41,850 nucleotides of DNA from positions 1 to 41,850 of the forward strand of contig NZ_JAAHHW010000053.1 in NCBI RefSeq assembly GCF_010692325.1, given 5' to 3'. Within the stretch, counting starts at the first letter, position 1, and each line of letters opens with the position of its first letter. Below, piece after piece: positions 39,768 through 41,850 of the stretch. The DNA is from Moorena sp. SIO3I8 (lineage in GTDB: Bacteria; Cyanobacteriota; Cyanobacteriia; Cyanobacteriales; Coleofasciculaceae). Below the pieces are notes generated by a model. That model was not told the origin of the DNA. It saw only the letters and a program-made list of their open reading frames with translations, and ran no database searches. The translations under genes were made by a program, and so were the position numbers.

Positions 39768-40243
39768 AATCCTTTCGCTTAAGGTCGGGAAACTAATGCA
39801 AAGGAGCTAAGCTAAATCTAACGAACGGGGATGTCAGACAGCTCCTATGCAAATCAATCTGAGACTGACACCCCCTTGTTCAATTTTGGGTAGTATAACC
39901 CTGGTAATATACCCCTATGGCTATAGCCTTTTAGGGGTCATCTATGTTGTTGATTAGGGTCGTGAGGATATTATTTATCCATACTAACCTCATTAGCTAA
40001 TCACGCCATCATACCACCACACCACACCACCATAATCCCATCTAGCTAGGATTTCAAGAAATAACCTATCCTGACTAAGGATAAGGAAGCTGGGGGTATC
40101 AGTCCCATATTATTAATTTTCCTCCCACCCAACTTCCCCTCCGGAAAATTATTGTGGTCATTGGTTTTCATCGTTAGTTGTTCAATGATTACCTATTCAC
40201 TATTTCCCAGTCTAACATTACCGCAAAGGACTTACTGATTATT
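39768..40243. other. Spacer between the protease and the WD40 gene
   Basis: No gene seen. TTTTAGGGGTCAT (39939-39951) also occurs at about 37754-37766. CACCACACCACACCACC (around 40015) is a short low-complexity run. Confidence 0.5.
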
Positions 40244-41850
40244 CTATTTCATATGGCTGTTTGTGATCAGCTGACAGAGTTGGCGATCGCTTTCTCTGAC
40301 TTCTGGGTTGTTTTGGAGATAATTTCTGAGCCAGTGGCAGCTTTTATCTAGCAGATCGTCTAAATTCAAATTCCAAATTGCCACTGTAGCATCTTCACTA
40401 GCCACTGCCAAAGCTGTTCCATCATGGCTCCAGCTAAGATTTGTGACGCGATGCTCACCAGCTTTCAAGGTTTTGATCAGGGTGTCGTCGAAGCGCCATA
40501 GCTGAACCTGGTTGTCCCAGCTGCTGGTTGCCAAAATTTTGCCCTTGGGGCTAAAATGGACTTTCGCCACACTATCAGTATGGCCTTTGAGGGTTGATTG
40601 TAAGGTGCCATCTTTGCGCCAGAGTTTCACAGTGTTATCATAGCTTGCTGTTGCTAAGAACTTGTTGTCGGGTGAGAAGCTGAGATCCAAAACCCAATTG
40701 TGATGACCTGGTAGTGTTTTCAGAAGTTTCCCATCAGCACTCCACAGCTTTACAGTTTTATCATCACTGGCCGATGCCAATCGCTGACTATCCTGGCTAA
40801 ACTTAACTGCATTAACCCGCTCACTATGACCAGTCAGGGTATTAATCAATTTACCAGTGCGATCCCAAATTTTTACTGTCCTGTCCCGACTGGCAGACGC
40901 GAGGCGCTTCGAGTCAGGACTAAAACTAACATTCAATACCCAGTCCTGATGTCCCTTTATTGTCTTAATCAAAGTACCGCTACGATGCCACAGTTTCACG
41001 GTGCCATCTCGACTACCGGAGGCAATTAGCTCACCATCAGGACTGAAACTGATGCTATAGACGAGATCATGATGCCCTTTCAAGGTGTGGAGCAGCTTAC
41101 CGTTGCGATCCCAAAGCTTAACAGTTCTGTCATTACTAGCTGTCGCAATCTGTTGAGAGTCTGGAGAAAAGGTGACATCCTGTACATCATCCTGATGTCC
41201 TCTTAAAATTACGTGAGACTGATTAATACTACTCCAGAGCTTGATAGTTTTATCGTGGCTGGCTGAAGCCAGAATCAGTTGGTCAGTTTGAGGGTTGGAT
41301 GGTTGTAGAGGAATATGGGACTTGCTGTAAGCTAGGTTGTTTTGAGAACTAAAAGGTTTAGTAGGACTGAAACTGACACCACTAACCCCATCGCTGTGTC
41401 CCTTAAACGTGTTTATTAAAGTGCCTTCACGGTTCCATAGCCGCACTGTATTATCATCACTGGCAGAGGCAATCAGTTGACCATCAGCACTGAAAGAAAC
41501 ACCATTAACCCATCGCTGGTGCTTGGGAAAGGTTTTGATTAGCTTGCCATTGGCACTCCACAACCTGACCGTTTGATCATCGCTAGCGGAGGCAATTAAC
41601 TGACTATCTGGACTAAATACTACACAATTCACCTGAGCGCTATGTCCTCTAAGAGTATTTAGCAATTTTCCCGTTTGACTCCACAACTTAATGGTGTTAT
41701 CCGCACTAGCAGAAGCAATGATCTTGCCATCTCCACTAAAGCTTACCGACCGCACTACACCCCGGTGACCGGAAAAGGTTTTAATTAATTTGCCATCAAC
41801 GGTCCATAATCGAATTTTCTTATCTTTGCCAGCCGCAGCCATCATCTGGC
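40244..41850 (-). CDS. WD40 repeat protein, 5' end beyond the window
   Basis: At least 535 residues are in view and the frame is still open at the window edge (GQMMAAAGKDKKIRLW reads as the middle of a repeat). About 12 WD40 units occur, each ~41 residues with GH...SFSPDG..ASAS.D.T.KLW, enough for nearly two seven-bladed propellers. One blade carries a ~25-residue insertion (KPFSSQNNLAYSKSHIPLQP). The C-terminal tail (LDDLLDKSCHWLRNYLQNNP, then SDRQLC) is the one that closes many cyanobacterial NACHT/caspase-WD40 proteins, so the missing N-terminus may be a signalling or NTPase domain; that is inference. Confidence 0.9.
   Translation of the reverse strand, partial: QMMAAAGKDKKIRLWTVDGKLIKTFSGHRGVVRSVSFSGDGKIIASASADNTIKLWSQTGKLLNTLRGHSAQVNCVVFSPDSQLIASASDDQTVRLWSANGKLIKTFPKHQRWVNGVSFSADGQLIASASDDNTVRLWNREGTLINTFKGHSDGVSGVSFSPTKPFSSQNNLAYSKSHIPLQPSNPQTDQLILASASHDKTIKLWSSINQSHVILRGHQDDVQDVTFSPDSQQIATASNDRTVKLWDRNGKLLHTLKGHHDLVYSISFSPDGELIASGSRDGTVKLWHRSGTLIKTIKGHQDWVLNVSFSPDSKRLASASRDRTVKIWDRTGKLINTLTGHSERVNAVKFSQDSQRLASASDDKTVKLWSADGKLLKTLPGHHNWVLDLSFSPDNKFLATASYDNTVKLWRKDGTLQSTLKGHTDSVAKVHFSPKGKILATSSWDNQVQLWRFDDTLIKTLKAGEHRVTNLSWSHDGTALAVASEDATVAIWNLNLDDLLDKSCHWLRNYLQNNPEVRESDRQLCQLITNSHMK

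Noticed and set aside
1-41850. tRNA or rRNA genes
   Set aside because: I looked for the conserved T-loop and acceptor-stem patterns and for rRNA text and saw none; a dedicated tRNA search was not possible.

Overview
The window comes from a cyanobacterial chromosome. It carries photosystem I genes (psaD, psaL, psaI), ferredoxin-thioredoxin reductase variable chain (ftrV), a thylakoid-type thioredoxin (txlA), a carboxyl-terminal processing protease and a DUF2555 gene. The octamer GCGATCGC (HIP1) recurs throughout, and many intergenic spaces hold 7-bp tandem repeats of the STRR type known from filamentous cyanobacteria. The size of the spacers, the number of repeats and the IscB element suggest a large, repeat-rich filamentous genome, perhaps Moorena/Lyngbya-like; that genus guess is inference.

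Layout. 0.1-2.6 kb: an unrecognised protein overlapping an MlaF-type ABC ATPase, a decayed M20D amidohydrolase interrupted by a 47-bp terminal-inverted-repeat element, and an NADPH-dependent FMN reductase. 3.0-4.8 kb: a Crp/Fnr regulator divergent from an arginyl-tRNA-synthetase-like protein that lacks the catalytic core. 4.8-7.5 kb: a candidate Yfr2-family small RNA, then psaD and trpE. 7.5-10.1 kb: feoA and psaL on the minus strand and the 39-residue psaI on the plus strand, separated by 1.3 kb of non-coding, repeat-bearing DNA. 10.2-13.5 kb: a membrane-anchored coiled-coil/HEAT protein, a NIL-domain ferredoxin, txlA and a DUF2062 membrane protein.

13.5-21.7 kb is a DNA phosphorothioation (Dnd) locus. 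dndC, a DUF924 gene, dndD and dndE lie on the minus strand with an unrelated lipoprotein gene convergent between dndD and dndE; dndB is divergent and a Dnd-associated gene of the 'protein 4' type is convergent to it. No dndA and no dndFGH restriction genes are visible, so within this window it looks like a modification-only system. 22-28.2 kb: DUF2252 lipoprotein, small membrane protein, YdcF/ElyC-like protein, ftrV and a PP2C phosphatase. 28.4-32.5 kb: an NfeD-SPFH pair, Zur (FurB), purS-purQ.

32.8-36.1 kb is the most unusual stretch. An MSMEG_0570-family gene is followed by the first ~31 codons of an ArsR/SmtB repressor that stop abruptly at a structured, omega-RNA-like leader and an intact iscB (the RNA-guided nuclease family ancestral to Cas9). 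Immediately after iscB come an aquaporin and a glutaredoxin-type arsenate reductase. The simplest reading is that an IscB element destroyed the repressor of an arsR-aqpS-arsC type arsenic operon, and that the omega RNA of this copy would take its guide from arsR itself. 36.2-41.85 kb: coaBC, DUF2555, a C-terminal processing protease, and a WD40 protein cut by the window edge.

Heptanucleotide arrays of many unrelated sequences occur at over a dozen places, several of them forming the ends of genes or lying inside them.
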